This document shows, one piece after another, positions 53,937 to 61,870 of a DNA stretch of 64,000 nt. The stretch covers positions 2,460,001-2,524,000 of the forward strand of contig NZ_CP149803.1 in the NCBI RefSeq assembly GCF_037943105.1. Direction: 5' to 3'. Each line of letters opens with the position of its first letter. The stretch's first letter is position 1. The notes beneath the pieces were generated by a model, which saw only the letters and a program-made list of their open reading frames with translations, did not search any database and was not told where the DNA came from. The position numbers and the translations under genes are program-made. This stretch comes from Pseudomonas sp. TMP9 (lineage in GTDB: Bacteria > Pseudomonadota > Gammaproteobacteria > Pseudomonadales > Pseudomonadaceae).

Positions 53937-55019
53937 ATGCCCGATGAATCGGACGATTATTTGTCCCGGCATTTTCAAATCAGTGGCGTCGACCTAAACA
54001 GCAAAGTTGAAGAGTTAAGCCGTCTAGCGACGCCCCCTCACAGCCCCAATACTCCTCTATACCAAGCCATGCTCAGTACAGTCGTACGCATGGCACAGGC
54101 GGACCGTAACCGCTGGGATGCCAAGATCATGCAGCAAACTCTGCGCGAGATGGAGCATGCCTTCAGCGTGCTGGAGCAATTTAAGCGGCGGCGTAAAGTC
54201 ACGGTATTCGGCTCCGCGCGGACTCCATCTAATCACCCTATTTACAGCTTGGCTCGTGATTTGGGGGCGACTCTGGCCAAGCATAACTTGATGGTGATCA
54301 CCGGCGCCGGTGGCGGCATTATGGCGGCGGCTCATGAAGGTGCCGGCCTGGAAAACAGCCTAGGGTTCAATATCACCCTGCCCTTCGAGCAGGGCGCTAA
54401 CGCCACTGTGCAGGGCAGTAATAACCTGCTGTCATTTCACTTCTTCTTTTTGCGTAAATTATTTTTTGTCAAAGAAGCTGATGGCCTGGTGCTCTGCCCA
54501 GGGGGCTTCGGCACCTTGGACGAGGCGCTTGAAGTGCTGACTTTAATTCAGACCGGTAAAAGCCCGCTGGTGCCGGTAGTACTGCTAGACCAACCGGGCG
54601 GTATCTTCTGGACCAGCGCCCTAGCGTTTATCCGCGAGCACCTGCAGGACAGCGGTTACATCCTGCCGAGCGATTTGCATCTGGTGCGCCTAGTGCATAG
54701 CGCCGAAGAGGCTGCCGAAGAAATCGCCCAGTTCTATCGTAACTATCACTCCAGCCGCTGGCTTAAGGAGGCCTTCGTGGTCCGCCTCAACCACGCGCTG
54801 AGCGAGGCCGCCGTGCAACAACTGAACAATGAGTTTCGCGACCTGTGCAAACACGGCGACTTCCAACAACAAGCGCGCTGTGAATCGGAGAAAGATGAAC
54901 CAGAATTGTGCGACCTAACTCGCTTAGCCTTTGCCTTTAACGGCCGTAGCCATGGCCGTTTGCGCGAACTGCTCGACGTGGTCAATCAACCGCATAACTG
55001 GGCGATAAATGCCCGATAG
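53937..55019 (+). CDS. LOG family nucleosidase-like protein
   Basis: A 360-residue Rossmann-fold protein of the LOG (lysine decarboxylase-like) family. The motifs VITGAGGGIMAAAHEGA and LCPGGFGTLDEALEVLTLIQTG (PGGxGTxxE) define the active site of nucleoside 5'-monophosphate phosphoribohydrolases such as PpnN. The N-terminal 100 residues and the C-terminal 80 residues flank this core, giving the larger, PpnN-like length. It likely hydrolyses purine nucleotides. It follows the MBL gene by 120 bp. Confidence 0.85.
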   Translation: MPDESDDYLSRHFQISGVDLNSKVEELSRLATPPHSPNTPLYQAMLSTVVRMAQADRNRWDAKIMQQTLREMEHAFSVLEQFKRRRKVTVFGSARTPSNHPIYSLARDLGATLAKHNLMVITGAGGGIMAAAHEGAGLENSLGFNITLPFEQGANATVQGSNNLLSFHFFFLRKLFFVKEADGLVLCPGGFGTLDEALEVLTLIQTGKSPLVPVVLLDQPGGIFWTSALAFIREHLQDSGYILPSDLHLVRLVHSAEEAAEEIAQFYRNYHSSRWLKEAFVVRLNHALSEAAVQQLNNEFRDLCKHGDFQQQARCESEKDEPELCDLTRLAFAFNGRSHGRLRELLDVVNQPHNWAINAR

Positions 55020-55083
55020 GCTTAGCTCAAGTGAAGGCTAGGGATGGCTTTATCAGGCCTACACGACACACATGCGGCGCGGA

Positions 55084-55548
55084 TTAATCGTCTAACGCGC
55101 CGCGCAGCAAGCGCCCGACCAGCTCAAGCGGATAACCCCGATAGCTGAGATACCGTCCCTGCTTAGCCCGCTCACGAGCGTCATTCGGTAGTAAACCGGC
55201 AAACTTGCGTTGCCAAGTTTCCTGCAGCTGCTCGCGCCAATCGATACCGCTGTCGCGCAAGGCTTGTTCTATATCGCCGCGAAACAGTCCGCGCTGGGTT
55301 AGCTCTTCACGGATGCGCAATGGACCGTAGCCCGCACGCGCTTTGTAGCTGACAAAAGCCTGCAGATAGCGCGCCTCAGACAACAAACCCTCTTGCGTCA
55401 GACGGTCGAGGGCTGTTTCGATCAACTCATCTGCGGCGCCACGGCTGCGTAGCTTGCGGGTCAGCTCGACCCGCCCATGCTCGCGGCGGGCCAGTAGATC
55501 CATGGCTACCCGCCGCACCGCGACGGGGTTATCCAGAACGATGGGCAT
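55084..55548 (-). CDS. recX: RecA modulator RecX
   Basis: A 154-residue all-helical protein that limits RecA filament growth. Three-helix repeats of the RecX family are visible ([78 protein letters not shown]). It lies 11 bp downstream of recA, the usual arrangement, so it is made from the SOS-induced recA transcript by readthrough. Confidence 0.95.
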   Translation of the reverse strand: MPIVLDNPVAVRRVAMDLLARREHGRVELTRKLRSRGAADELIETALDRLTQEGLLSEARYLQAFVSYKARAGYGPLRIREELTQRGLFRGDIEQALRDSGIDWREQLQETWQRKFAGLLPNDARERAKQGRYLSYRGYPLELVGRLLRGALDD

Positions 55549-55559
55549 AACCGAACCAA

Positions 55560-56603
55560 TCAGGCGTCGGCATCTGCCAAGTCAGCGGCCGCAGCATTGG
55601 CCTTGACCGGCGCAGCCGTTACCAGCAACTTTTCACGGATAAGCCCTTCGACGGTGCGCGCCACTTCCGGGTTGTCTTCCAAGTACTTAGCCGAGTTGGC
55701 CTTGCCCTGACCGATTTTGCTGCCTTGGTAGCTGTACCAGGCACCGGATTTCTCTAGGAAACCGTGCAACACGCCGAGGTCAATGATCTCGCCATTACGG
55801 TAAATACCCTTGCCATACAAAATCTGGAATTCAGCCTGACGGAAAGGTGGCGCCACTTTGTTCTTCACAACTTTAACGCGAGTTTCACTGCCGACGACTT
55901 CGTCGCCCTCTTTCACCGCACCCGTACGGCGGATATCCAAACGCACCGAAGCATAAAACTTCAGCGCGTTACCGCCGGTGGTGGTTTCTGGGCTGCCGAA
56001 CATCACACCAATTTTCATACGGATCTGGTTGATGAAAATCACCAGGCAGTTCGCGTTCTTGATATTGCCGGTGATCTTGCGCAGCGCTTGGGACATCAAG
56101 CGAGCTTGCAAGCCCACGTGCATGTCGCCCATTTCACCTTCGATCTCAGCCTTCGGTACCAGAGCTGCAACAGAGTCGATAACGATCACGTCCACAGCAT
56201 TGGAGCGCACCAGCATGTCGGTGATTTCTAGAGCCTGCTCACCAGTATCCGGCTGCGAAACCAGCAGGTCGTCGACATTCACGCCGAGCTTGCCGGCGTA
56301 TTCAGGATCAAGCGCGTGCTCCGCATCGACGAACGCGCAGGTGGCACCGAGCTTTTGTGCTTCGGCAATCACCGACAGGGTCAAGGTGGTTTTACCGGAG
56401 GACTCAGGGCCGTAAATTTCAACGATACGGCCTCGTGGCAGGCCGCCAATGCCCAGTGCAATGTCTAAGCCCAGCGAGCCAGTAGAAATGGCCGGAATCG
56501 CCTGGCGATCCTGATCACCCATGCGCATTACCGCACCTTTACCGAATTGCTTTTCAATTTGGCCTAGGGCTGCCGCCAAGGCGCGCTTCTTATTCTCGTC
56601 CAT
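55560..56603 (-). CDS. recA: Recombinase A
   Basis: A 347-residue RecA. The Walker A motif GPESSGKTT, loop L1 region ([17 protein letters not shown]), loop L2 ([20 protein letters not shown]) and the acidic, alanine-rich C-terminal tail ([11 protein letters not shown]) are all canonical. It catalyses homologous strand exchange and activates LexA self-cleavage. A LexA box lies 48 bp upstream of the start. It is followed by recX. Confidence 0.99.
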   Translation of the reverse strand: MDENKKRALAAALGQIEKQFGKGAVMRMGDQDRQAIPAISTGSLGLDIALGIGGLPRGRIVEIYGPESSGKTTLTLSVIAEAQKLGATCAFVDAEHALDPEYAGKLGVNVDDLLVSQPDTGEQALEITDMLVRSNAVDVIVIDSVAALVPKAEIEGEMGDMHVGLQARLMSQALRKITGNIKNANCLVIFINQIRMKIGVMFGSPETTTGGNALKFYASVRLDIRRTGAVKEGDEVVGSETRVKVVKNKVAPPFRQAEFQILYGKGIYRNGEIIDLGVLHGFLEKSGAWYSYQGSKIGQGKANSAKYLEDNPEVARTVEGLIREKLLVTAAPVKANAAAADLADADA

Positions 56604-56650
56604 TTAAGTCCTCACTAAATCAAGAAGGGCCAGCTAGCGGCCACCAACAA

Positions 56651-56666
56651 CTGTATAAGTAGACAG
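56651..56666 (-). promoter_or_regulatory. LexA box of the recA promoter
   Basis: CTGT-ATAAGTAG-ACAG, a perfect CTGT-N8-ACAG palindrome, 48 bp upstream of the recA ATG and between recA and the divergent-side CinA gene. It should repress recA until DNA damage. Confidence 0.93.
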
Positions 56667-56693
56667 TATTATTCCACAGGGCAAGTCGCCCGC

Positions 56694-57206
56694 CTACCCC
56701 GCGTTAGGATTTTCTTGCTCCAGTAGGCGCAACAGCCCAGCCAGCGCGGCCTCAACCGTTTGTCGGCGAACTTCGCTGCGATCTCCGGCAAACTGGCGGC
56801 GCACGCTGAATAGCTGCTCGCCATCACCCCAAGCCAACCACACAGTACCCACCGGTTTCTCTGGCGAGCCTCCAGCAGGGCCCGCCACACCGCTGACCGC
56901 TACCGCAAAACGGGCACCGCTATTCGCCTGAGCGCCGCGCACCATGGCTTCGACTACCCCCTGACTCACCGCGCCCACTGTGGCAAAAAGTGTTTCAGGC
57001 ACGCCCAGCTGTTTAGTCTTATGCCTATTTGAGTAGGTAACATAACCTGCCTCAAACCAAGCCGAGCTGCCGGCAATTCGGGTAATTGCCTCAGCAATAC
57101 CACCGCCGGTGCAGGATTCAGCGGTGGTTACTTGAGCTTTAGCGGTGATCAAGTGCACACCCAATTCGGCAGCTAACTGGGTCAGGGTGTCATCGTTGCG
57201 AGTCAT
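56694..57206 (-). CDS. pncC: CinA C-terminal-type nicotinamide-nucleotide amidase
   Basis: A 170-residue CinA C-terminal domain protein (PncC). It hydrolyses nicotinamide mononucleotide to nicotinate mononucleotide in the pyridine nucleotide cycle. The motifs VTTAESCTGGGIAEAITRIAGSS, GYVTYSNRHKTKQLGV and AVAVSGVAGPAGGSPEKPVGTVW are characteristic. The ATG at 57206 has CGGAG before it; the upstream open frame to 57479 is not coding. It stands directly next to the mutS remnant, the divergent mutS-cinA arrangement known in pseudomonads. Confidence 0.94.
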   Translation of the reverse strand: MTRNDDTLTQLAAELGVHLITAKAQVTTAESCTGGGIAEAITRIAGSSAWFEAGYVTYSNRHKTKQLGVPETLFATVGAVSQGVVEAMVRGAQANSGARFAVAVSGVAGPAGGSPEKPVGTVWLAWGDGEQLFSVRRQFAGDRSEVRRQTVEAALAGLLRLLEQENPNAG

Positions 57207-57284
57207 CTGCACTCCGGGGTTAAAGCCTGCGAGGTCGATACCGTACACTAGGCGCTTTTGCGATTCAGCCGGACAGTTAAAACG

Positions 57285-57335
57285 ATGAGCCAAAGCGACC
57301 TCAGTTCTCACACCCCCATTGTGCAGCTCTATTAG
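57285..57335 (+). pseudogene. mutS: 5' remnant of mutS at the prophage junction
   Basis: Codons 57285-57332 read MSQSDLSSHTPIVQLY and are followed by a TAG. The SDLSSHTP stretch and the following xxQxY match the N terminus of Pseudomonas MutS (SDLSSHTPMMQQYW), and mutS is the gene normally divergent from cinA. Nothing downstream resembles MutS; phage genes begin 190 bp away. The codon matching the invariant Trp (TGG) is TAG here. The rest of mutS is probably on the far side of the prophage. Confidence 0.7.
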
Positions 57336-57479
57336 ACTGAAAACCCGCTCAAGGCCCGCCATACATGGGCTAAGCACACTTTTGACACGGACTGCCCGCA
57401 AACTGAAACAGCATGGAATGGCATCGGGTGGCGTACAGATTGCCCCAAGCTTGCCCCACGCCCTCCAAGCTGCAGACAC

Positions 57480-57522
57480 AAAAAAAGGCCCGGTGCAGCA
57501 GGAAGTCCTGCGGCACCGGGCC
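57480..57522 (-). terminator. Terminator of the prophage late operon
   Basis: On the minus strand GGCCCGGTGC pairs with GCACCGGGCC around an inner GCAGGA...TCCTGC hairpin, then TTTTTTT. It lies directly after the Rz1 stop codon and ends the lysis cassette at the mutS side of the prophage. Confidence 0.9.
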
Positions 57523-57524
57523 TT

Positions 57525-57809
57525 TTAGTTTTTGTCCTGAACAGGCGTAAACGCCTGCACCTTCTCACGCTCAATACAGCGTTGCACCTGCACGGCACAG
57601 CTCACCAGGGCAGCGTCCGACTCATCGAGCGCCTGGCGCCAGTGGTCATTTATCAGCAGTGGCGGGCGGGCCGGTAGTCGACAAGGCACCAGGTTGCAGG
57701 TTTGGTGGCGCAACGTAGGCTGCGGGGTCGCTGGTTTCGGGGCGGGCATAGAGCAGCCCGAGACCAGCAGGCACAGGCTGAGCCAGGTAATCAGCAATTG
57801 TTTGGTCAT
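57525..57809 (-). CDS. Rz1-like outer-membrane spanin lipoprotein
   Basis: A 94-residue phage o-spanin. The lipoprotein signal MTKQLLITWLSLCLLVSGC (lipobox VSGC) leads to a proline-rich mature part (PAPKPATPQPT), as in Rz1/LysC proteins. The first 164 bases lie inside the end of the Rz gene in another frame, the arrangement known from P2 and lambda. Together with Rz it fuses the inner and outer membranes during lysis. Confidence 0.87.
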   Translation of the reverse strand: MTKQLLITWLSLCLLVSGCSMPAPKPATPQPTLRHQTCNLVPCRLPARPPLLINDHWRQALDESDAALVSCAVQVQRCIEREKVQAFTPVQDKN

Positions 57810-58131
57810 TGCGTTTCAGCTCCTCAAGGGCGCGAGATTGGACGGATGCGTTGCGCTGGATAGACTGGCCGAGCTGCTGCATGCGCTGCTCTACCCCATC
57901 CAGCTGAGCGAAACTGGCCTGCTGCGCTTCAAGCACTCGCGCCTGCAGAGCTGTTAGCTCGCGCTCGGCGGCTAGATCCTGCTCAGCACGATCAGCACGG
58001 TCGGATTGCAGCTCAATACGCGGACTGACCGCCCACCAGGTGGCATAGGCAGAGACGGCCACAAGCGCAGCAAGCAGCCCGACCACCAACCACAGGCGCA
58101 GTGGTGCCGGGATCAGATCGAGCAGGCTCAT
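57646..58131 (-). CDS. Rz-like inner-membrane spanin (LysB type)
   Basis: A 161-residue phage i-spanin with an N-terminal transmembrane helix (LRLWLVVGLLAALVAVSAYATWW) followed by a long coiled-coil region (residues 40-115: SDRADRAEQDLAAERELTALQARVLEAQQASFAQL). This matches LysB/Rz. Its 3' end encodes the start of the Rz1 gene in a different frame. It overlaps the endolysin stop by 4 bp. Confidence 0.87.
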   Translation of the reverse strand: MSLLDLIPAPLRLWLVVGLLAALVAVSAYATWWAVSPRIELQSDRADRAEQDLAAERELTALQARVLEAQQASFAQLDGVEQRMQQLGQSIQRNASVQSRALEELKRNDQTIADYLAQPVPAGLGLLYARPETSDPAAYVAPPNLQPGALSTTGPPATADK

Positions 58132-58679
58132 GCCAGCACCTTGCTAGCCCGCAGCCACAGTTCGCGGCGATCTGCTGCGCCGTTCTGGCCGCCATTGATC
58201 TTGCCTGTGATCGCCGTGAACTGGCCCTGGTCGGCCAAGGTGTTCAGCTCTTTGACATACCAGAACCAGCCAGCAGACTGGGCGGCCCATTCGGGTTGCT
58301 CCAACAGTTGCGGTTCGCGCAGCAGGCGGTCATCGCCGAACAGGCCGGCACTGCATTTGATGTAGTTGAACCGTCCGGTGATTTGGATCAACCCGCGCCC
58401 GCGATACAGCTGGCCGTCGCCATCGGCCTCGGGCGTGTTGCCCAGACGTTTGGCCAGCGTGCCGGTGTCGTACTTAGCTAGGTAGGCGTTGTTGCCCAGC
58501 TCGCGCGTCCATTGCAACTGGCCGGACTCATGCCCGACCTGAGCGAGGAAGGCGGCCATGCGTTTGGGCGTGTTGATTTGCCAGTGCTTGGCGGCGGCGT
58601 TGATGGCAGGTACAAAAACGCCCGCTGATCGGCGGGCGTTAGGCATGATGTGCAGCAGCTGCTGCTCGGTAATTTGCAT
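58128..58679 (-). CDS. GH19 chitinase-like phage endolysin
   Basis: A 183-residue glycoside hydrolase family 19 endolysin that cleaves peptidoglycan glycan chains. The catalytic Glu region is AAFLAQVGHESGQLQWTREL and the second Glu/Gln motif YRGRGLIQITGRFNYIKCS; the C-terminal NTLADQGQFTAITGKINGGQNGAADRRELW is typical of Pseudomonas phage endolysins. No signal peptide is present, so a holin should be encoded, but none is obvious among the neighbours. The ATG at 58679 has TGGAG upstream. A terminator-like hairpin lies inside its 5' part. Confidence 0.9.
   Translation of the reverse strand: MQITEQQLLHIMPNARRSAGVFVPAINAAAKHWQINTPKRMAAFLAQVGHESGQLQWTRELGNNAYLAKYDTGTLAKRLGNTPEADGDGQLYRGRGLIQITGRFNYIKCSAGLFGDDRLLREPQLLEQPEWAAQSAGWFWYVKELNTLADQGQFTAITGKINGGQNGAADRRELWLRASKVLA
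58612..58640 (-). terminator. Terminator-like hairpin inside the endolysin gene
   Basis: On the minus strand AACGCCCGC-CGATCA-GCGGGCGTT is followed by TTT: a perfect 9-bp GC-rich stem with a run of five T, 40 bases after the start codon. It has all the features of an intrinsic terminator but lies in the coding sequence, so it could attenuate lysis gene expression when translation is slow. Confidence 0.55.
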
Positions 58680-58695
58680 ACTTTTCTCCAGGCAA

Positions 58696-58719
58696 CAAAA
58701 AGCCCGCACTTGGCGGGCT
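58696..58719 (-). terminator. Terminator after the 67-residue phage gene
   Basis: On the minus strand GCCCGC-CAAGT-GCGGGC followed by TTTTTG, 19 bp beyond the stop of the small gene at 58738. It isolates that gene from the lysis genes. Confidence 0.8.
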
Positions 58720-58737
58720 CAAAGATTGGTGTATGAG

Positions 58738-58941
58738 CTACTCGAAATCTAAATCTCCTGGCTGAAGGCCGCCAACTACATGACCACCCCCGTCAAGCAA
58801 CACGCTTATATTAAGGAACTTCACGTCGCCATATTCATGGAAGACACGCTGCACTGTCCCGAACGCCTGCTCCCCCTGAGGAACCTTGGATCTATTGATG
58901 ATCCATACGCGCTTCCCTTCGCGGATATCTGCAAGTTCCAT
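58738..58941 (-). CDS. Small phage protein of unknown function
   Basis: A 67-residue protein (begins MELADIREGKRVWIINRSKV, ends GGLQPGDLDFE). I do not recognise it; it looks like a small beta-rich SH3-like fold (GKRVWIINR, FGTVQRVFHEYGDVKFLNISV). It has no membrane helix, so it is not the holin. It is followed by its own terminator and preceded by a 140-bp gap, so it may be an independently expressed accessory (moron-type) gene. AGGAG lies seven bases before the ATG. Confidence 0.65.
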   Translation of the reverse strand: MELADIREGKRVWIINRSKVPQGEQAFGTVQRVFHEYGDVKFLNISVLLDGGGHVVGGLQPGDLDFE

Positions 58942-59082
58942 CGCTCACTCCTAAATCTGCCTGACCAGCCTTAACCAATACCATTTGCTACTCAATGCTA
59001 ACTGAGTCTGCTGGCCTGTTCCGCACATATCTGCACGCCGGAGAATGCGTATGTCAGCGCTACTAAGACCAACCCTAGCCCC

Positions 59083-59319
59083 TCACACATCCACATCGTA
59101 ATGCAGCAAGTTCGGCGCCGGCCCGGTGATTACGCCGTCGGCGATGTAGGCTTTGCTGCCGGTGGGCACGTCGATGCCGCGCACGGCTACGCGGGTGCCG
59201 GTGCGTAGCTCTACCTCGCTGATGCCAGCGCTGGTGTTGATGCTGATGACGGTGGCGACGGTGCGCACGCCGCCGGGTAGTAGGCCGATGAACTTTTTCC
59301 AGGGGTTGGTGGTGGCCAT
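59083..59319 (-). CDS. Small phage protein of the tail region
   Basis: A 78-residue protein beginning MATTNPWKKFIGLLPGGVRTV, probably beta-rich. It may be a small tail-associated or OB-like protein: TVATVISINTSAGISEVELRTGTRVAVRG has the alternation seen in baseplate spike-like domains. Its ATG overlaps the stop of the 588-residue gene (ATGA), so translation is coupled. The longer frame back to 59412 lies inside that gene. It is unassigned beyond phage structural context. Confidence 0.6.
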   Translation of the reverse strand: MATTNPWKKFIGLLPGGVRTVATVISINTSAGISEVELRTGTRVAVRGIDVPTGSKAYIADGVITGPAPNLLHYDVDV

Positions 59320-61085
59320 CAGTGGTGCCTCTCTAGCTTGAGCTGCTGCTGCACGCGGCTTGCGCCGGTGCCTTCGGCGCTGATGTCCACGGCCAGGCAC
59401 AGCCCTTCCCACGCACCTGCTTCCTCCGGCACGCGGCAGAGCATGCCGGGCAGTACCAGGCCCACGCCCTTGTCATCCGCAAACGGGAACAGCGGCAGGG
59501 TAAAACCAACGATCTCGATGTTGCCGCCCTTGCTCAGCTCGTGCACGCCACGGGCGCGGTTGGCGGCCTCGCCGGTTAGCCAGTCGTCGAACACGTCCGC
59601 CGTTGGGTTGTCGCCTGCTGTGCCGGCGCGGCGTACCAACATCGATACACCGCTGCTGGTACCGGACACATAGCAGGCGTTCCATGCTGGCTGAGGCGTC
59701 CAGTCGCCGTTGAGCTGAGTCATCATGGCGGGCGGGATGATGCGATCAATCGGCGCGTCGATCTGCCCCCACTCCCATGGCGGCACGGGGTAGCGCGGGC
59801 GAATCTCCAGCGCATCGCTGTTACGCGCCGGGCGCACGATGGCGCCCACGGTTTCCGCAATGCGGGCAATCACCTGCATGGCGGTTTGGCTCTGGTAGCT
59901 GAAGGTGCCAGCCGGGAAGGTCCAGTCCGCCGGGCCGACTGTTTCGGCATTCCAGGTCAGGGTAAAGCCGGTGTACAGCAGTTGCTCGGTGGCCGCTTGC
60001 AGCGCGGTGATAGGCGCGGCGTTGAGGCCGGTGCGCAGCGGCGCGTAAGGCGCGGCCAGCAGTTGGGTGCGGGTGGCCCCGCTGATGTTGTACGCCTCGC
60101 TGGCGAATTTGAGTTGGCGGCTGTAGCGCTCCACCAGCACCACCCACGTCCAGCCGTTGATATCGACCTCGATCTCTTTCGCGCCGGCGGCGTTGGGCTT
60201 GACCAGCTCCAGCGCGGCTTGGGTGAAAATATCCGCGCTGAACTTCCAGCTAAACGAATCAGCGTCCCAACCGAGGCGCACGTTTTTGGCTTCCAGCGGC
60301 GTGCGGCTGGGCAGCACCACCAGGTTGACTGTGTTGGCGATCATGTAGGTATCCAGCAGTTCAGGGTCGGTGGGCGGTACCGGCAGCGGTTTAACCGGGC
60401 CGCTGTAATCCGGGTAGACGATGCCAGTGAGCGGGCCGTCCAGCCGCCGCGCCTTGCCCCATGGCAAGCGGGCGCTGAGGTTGAGGCGGCGGGCGTCCTG
60501 CCAGCGCACACTGCCGCCGCTATCAACCGGCTGTATGCGCGGCCGGGCCGGCGTGTACTGGAAGTTGAAGAACACCTGCGCCGAGCTGGGCGGGAAGTAC
60601 GGCCGGCCGCCAAAGTTGAACGCCAGCGCCCCGGCACCCGGCACATACAGGCTGGCCTGCAAGGCCGCTGCGGCGTCATAGCGCGGGCCGTAGGCATCCA
60701 CCCGGCGTGAGGTGGTGGCCACCTGCACGTCCTTCTTGGCCGGCATGGGGTTGTAGATCAGCACCAAGCGCACATCACGCGGGCGGATGGAGTGGTCCCA
60801 CCGGCCGCTGATGCCGCAATCCTTAGCCGGTACCGCGCTCCACGGCGCGGCTTGGGTGTGGCCGTCTGCTAGGGCAGCCGCGCCCCAGATTGGGGTGGCG
60901 AGCATGTCCTTGGCGGACAGCTCATCCCACCGCAGCGCGTTGCTTTGGTCGCGGCCCACCGCCTGCTGCCAGGCCACTTGCGCCTCCAGCCCCAGCGGCA
61001 GCGTGGCACCCCAGGGCGCAACAGCCGGGCGCGCAGAAACCGGGCGCGCCTTAGACCAGCGGCCCCCTACGTGTACTGAGAGCAT
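59319..61085 (-). CDS. Phage tail structural protein, probable tail hub-type
   Basis: A 588-residue protein with no signal peptide or membrane segment. It starts MLSVHVGGRWSKARPVSARP and is rich in beta-type sequence. The middle (TYMIANTVNLVVLPSRTPLEAKNVRLGWDADSFSWKFSADIF) and C-terminal half (MQVIARIAETVGAIVRPARN, LEIRPRYPVPPWEWGQIDAPI, FADDKGVGLVLPGMLCRVPE) resemble baseplate hub or tail-tip proteins of siphoviruses. It overlaps the genes on both sides by 1-3 bases, typical of phage late operons. The function is inferred from context. Confidence 0.65.
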   Translation of the reverse strand: MLSVHVGGRWSKARPVSARPAVAPWGATLPLGLEAQVAWQQAVGRDQSNALRWDELSAKDMLATPIWGAAALADGHTQAAPWSAVPAKDCGISGRWDHSIRPRDVRLVLIYNPMPAKKDVQVATTSRRVDAYGPRYDAAAALQASLYVPGAGALAFNFGGRPYFPPSSAQVFFNFQYTPARPRIQPVDSGGSVRWQDARRLNLSARLPWGKARRLDGPLTGIVYPDYSGPVKPLPVPPTDPELLDTYMIANTVNLVVLPSRTPLEAKNVRLGWDADSFSWKFSADIFTQAALELVKPNAAGAKEIEVDINGWTWVVLVERYSRQLKFASEAYNISGATRTQLLAAPYAPLRTGLNAAPITALQAATEQLLYTGFTLTWNAETVGPADWTFPAGTFSYQSQTAMQVIARIAETVGAIVRPARNSDALEIRPRYPVPPWEWGQIDAPIDRIIPPAMMTQLNGDWTPQPAWNACYVSGTSSGVSMLVRRAGTAGDNPTADVFDDWLTGEAANRARGVHELSKGGNIEIVGFTLPLFPFADDKGVGLVLPGMLCRVPEEAGAWEGLCLAVDISAEGTGASRVQQQLKLERHH

Positions 61086-61870
61086 TAGAGTATCTCGACA
61101 GGTACCGGCCCATGGGCCAAGGGTTGGTAATAGCGCACGGCAATGGCGCGGGCCGTGCCCAGCAGGCGCGGCACGTTGTCACCTTCAGCCGCCCACCATT
61201 GCGGCTCGGTGGCTGGCAGGGTGCCGGGCTCGGTGATGCGGTAGAGCCAGCCGCTGTACTGGCTGGGGCGGATGGTTTGGCCCGCAGTCACCGCCAGGTC
61301 AGCGGTGAACGCTGTGCCCCAGTCATCCACCCCCAGGGCATAGAGGCTGCCATCGGTCACGCGCACATCAATGGTGCCTTCACCGTCGGGCGTTGGCCCG
61401 TAGCCGGCCATGCGCCACTGGCCGTCACTGGGTTTTTCCACCAGCACCACTTCGCGCGAGGCCAGCAGGCCGTCGACACGCACGCGGGCTTGAACAACCG
61501 CAGGCGTACCTGGGGTACCGCCGCCTTCACCGCTGGTGATGTTGAAGGTGTAGGTGCCGGACTCCGTTAGAGTGAGGTAAGCCGCGCGAACTCTTGGCGG
61601 AGGCGCGTCATCAAGGCCAATGAGAAACCAGTCTTGTGATTGCATCGTGGCTAAGTCAAAGCGGCCCAAACGGGTAAGCTCGCCATCTCCCGGTTCCGCC
61701 GAGAAAACGGCAGACAACTGCCCAACCGAATCCGCAGACCTGTACATCCTGATTTGCTTCCCAGTACTTGTAACCTCCCCCTCGCGCAAGAGCCGAAATC
61801 GCAGCGAAACCTGGGGCGCAGCGACAAAAGAAGGAATCAGTCTGATGAACTCTTCGGTTATAGCGGTCAT
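61085..61870 (-). CDS. Phage structural protein of unknown function
   Basis: A 261-residue protein in the tail-region operon. It is acidic and beta-rich, with no membrane segment; LRFRLLREGEVTSTGKQIRMYRS, GTYTFNITSGEGGGTPGTPA and WLYRITEPGTLPATEPQWW are notable. The last resembles carbohydrate-contacting modules of tail proteins (a Trp-rich, PxxxPxWW-type stretch). It is coupled to its neighbours by 1-4 bp overlaps. I do not recognise a precise family. Confidence 0.55.
   Translation of the reverse strand: MTAITEEFIRLIPSFVAAPQVSLRFRLLREGEVTSTGKQIRMYRSADSVGQLSAVFSAEPGDGELTRLGRFDLATMQSQDWFLIGLDDAPPPRVRAAYLTLTESGTYTFNITSGEGGGTPGTPAVVQARVRVDGLLASREVVLVEKPSDGQWRMAGYGPTPDGEGTIDVRVTDGSLYALGVDDWGTAFTADLAVTAGQTIRPSQYSGWLYRITEPGTLPATEPQWWAAEGDNVPRLLGTARAIAVRYYQPLAHGPVPVEIL

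Noticed and set aside
57207..57479. Longer cinA/pncC reading frame to 57479
   Set aside because: The family starts at 57206 with a proper ribosome-binding site, and the extension runs antisense through the mutS remnant.
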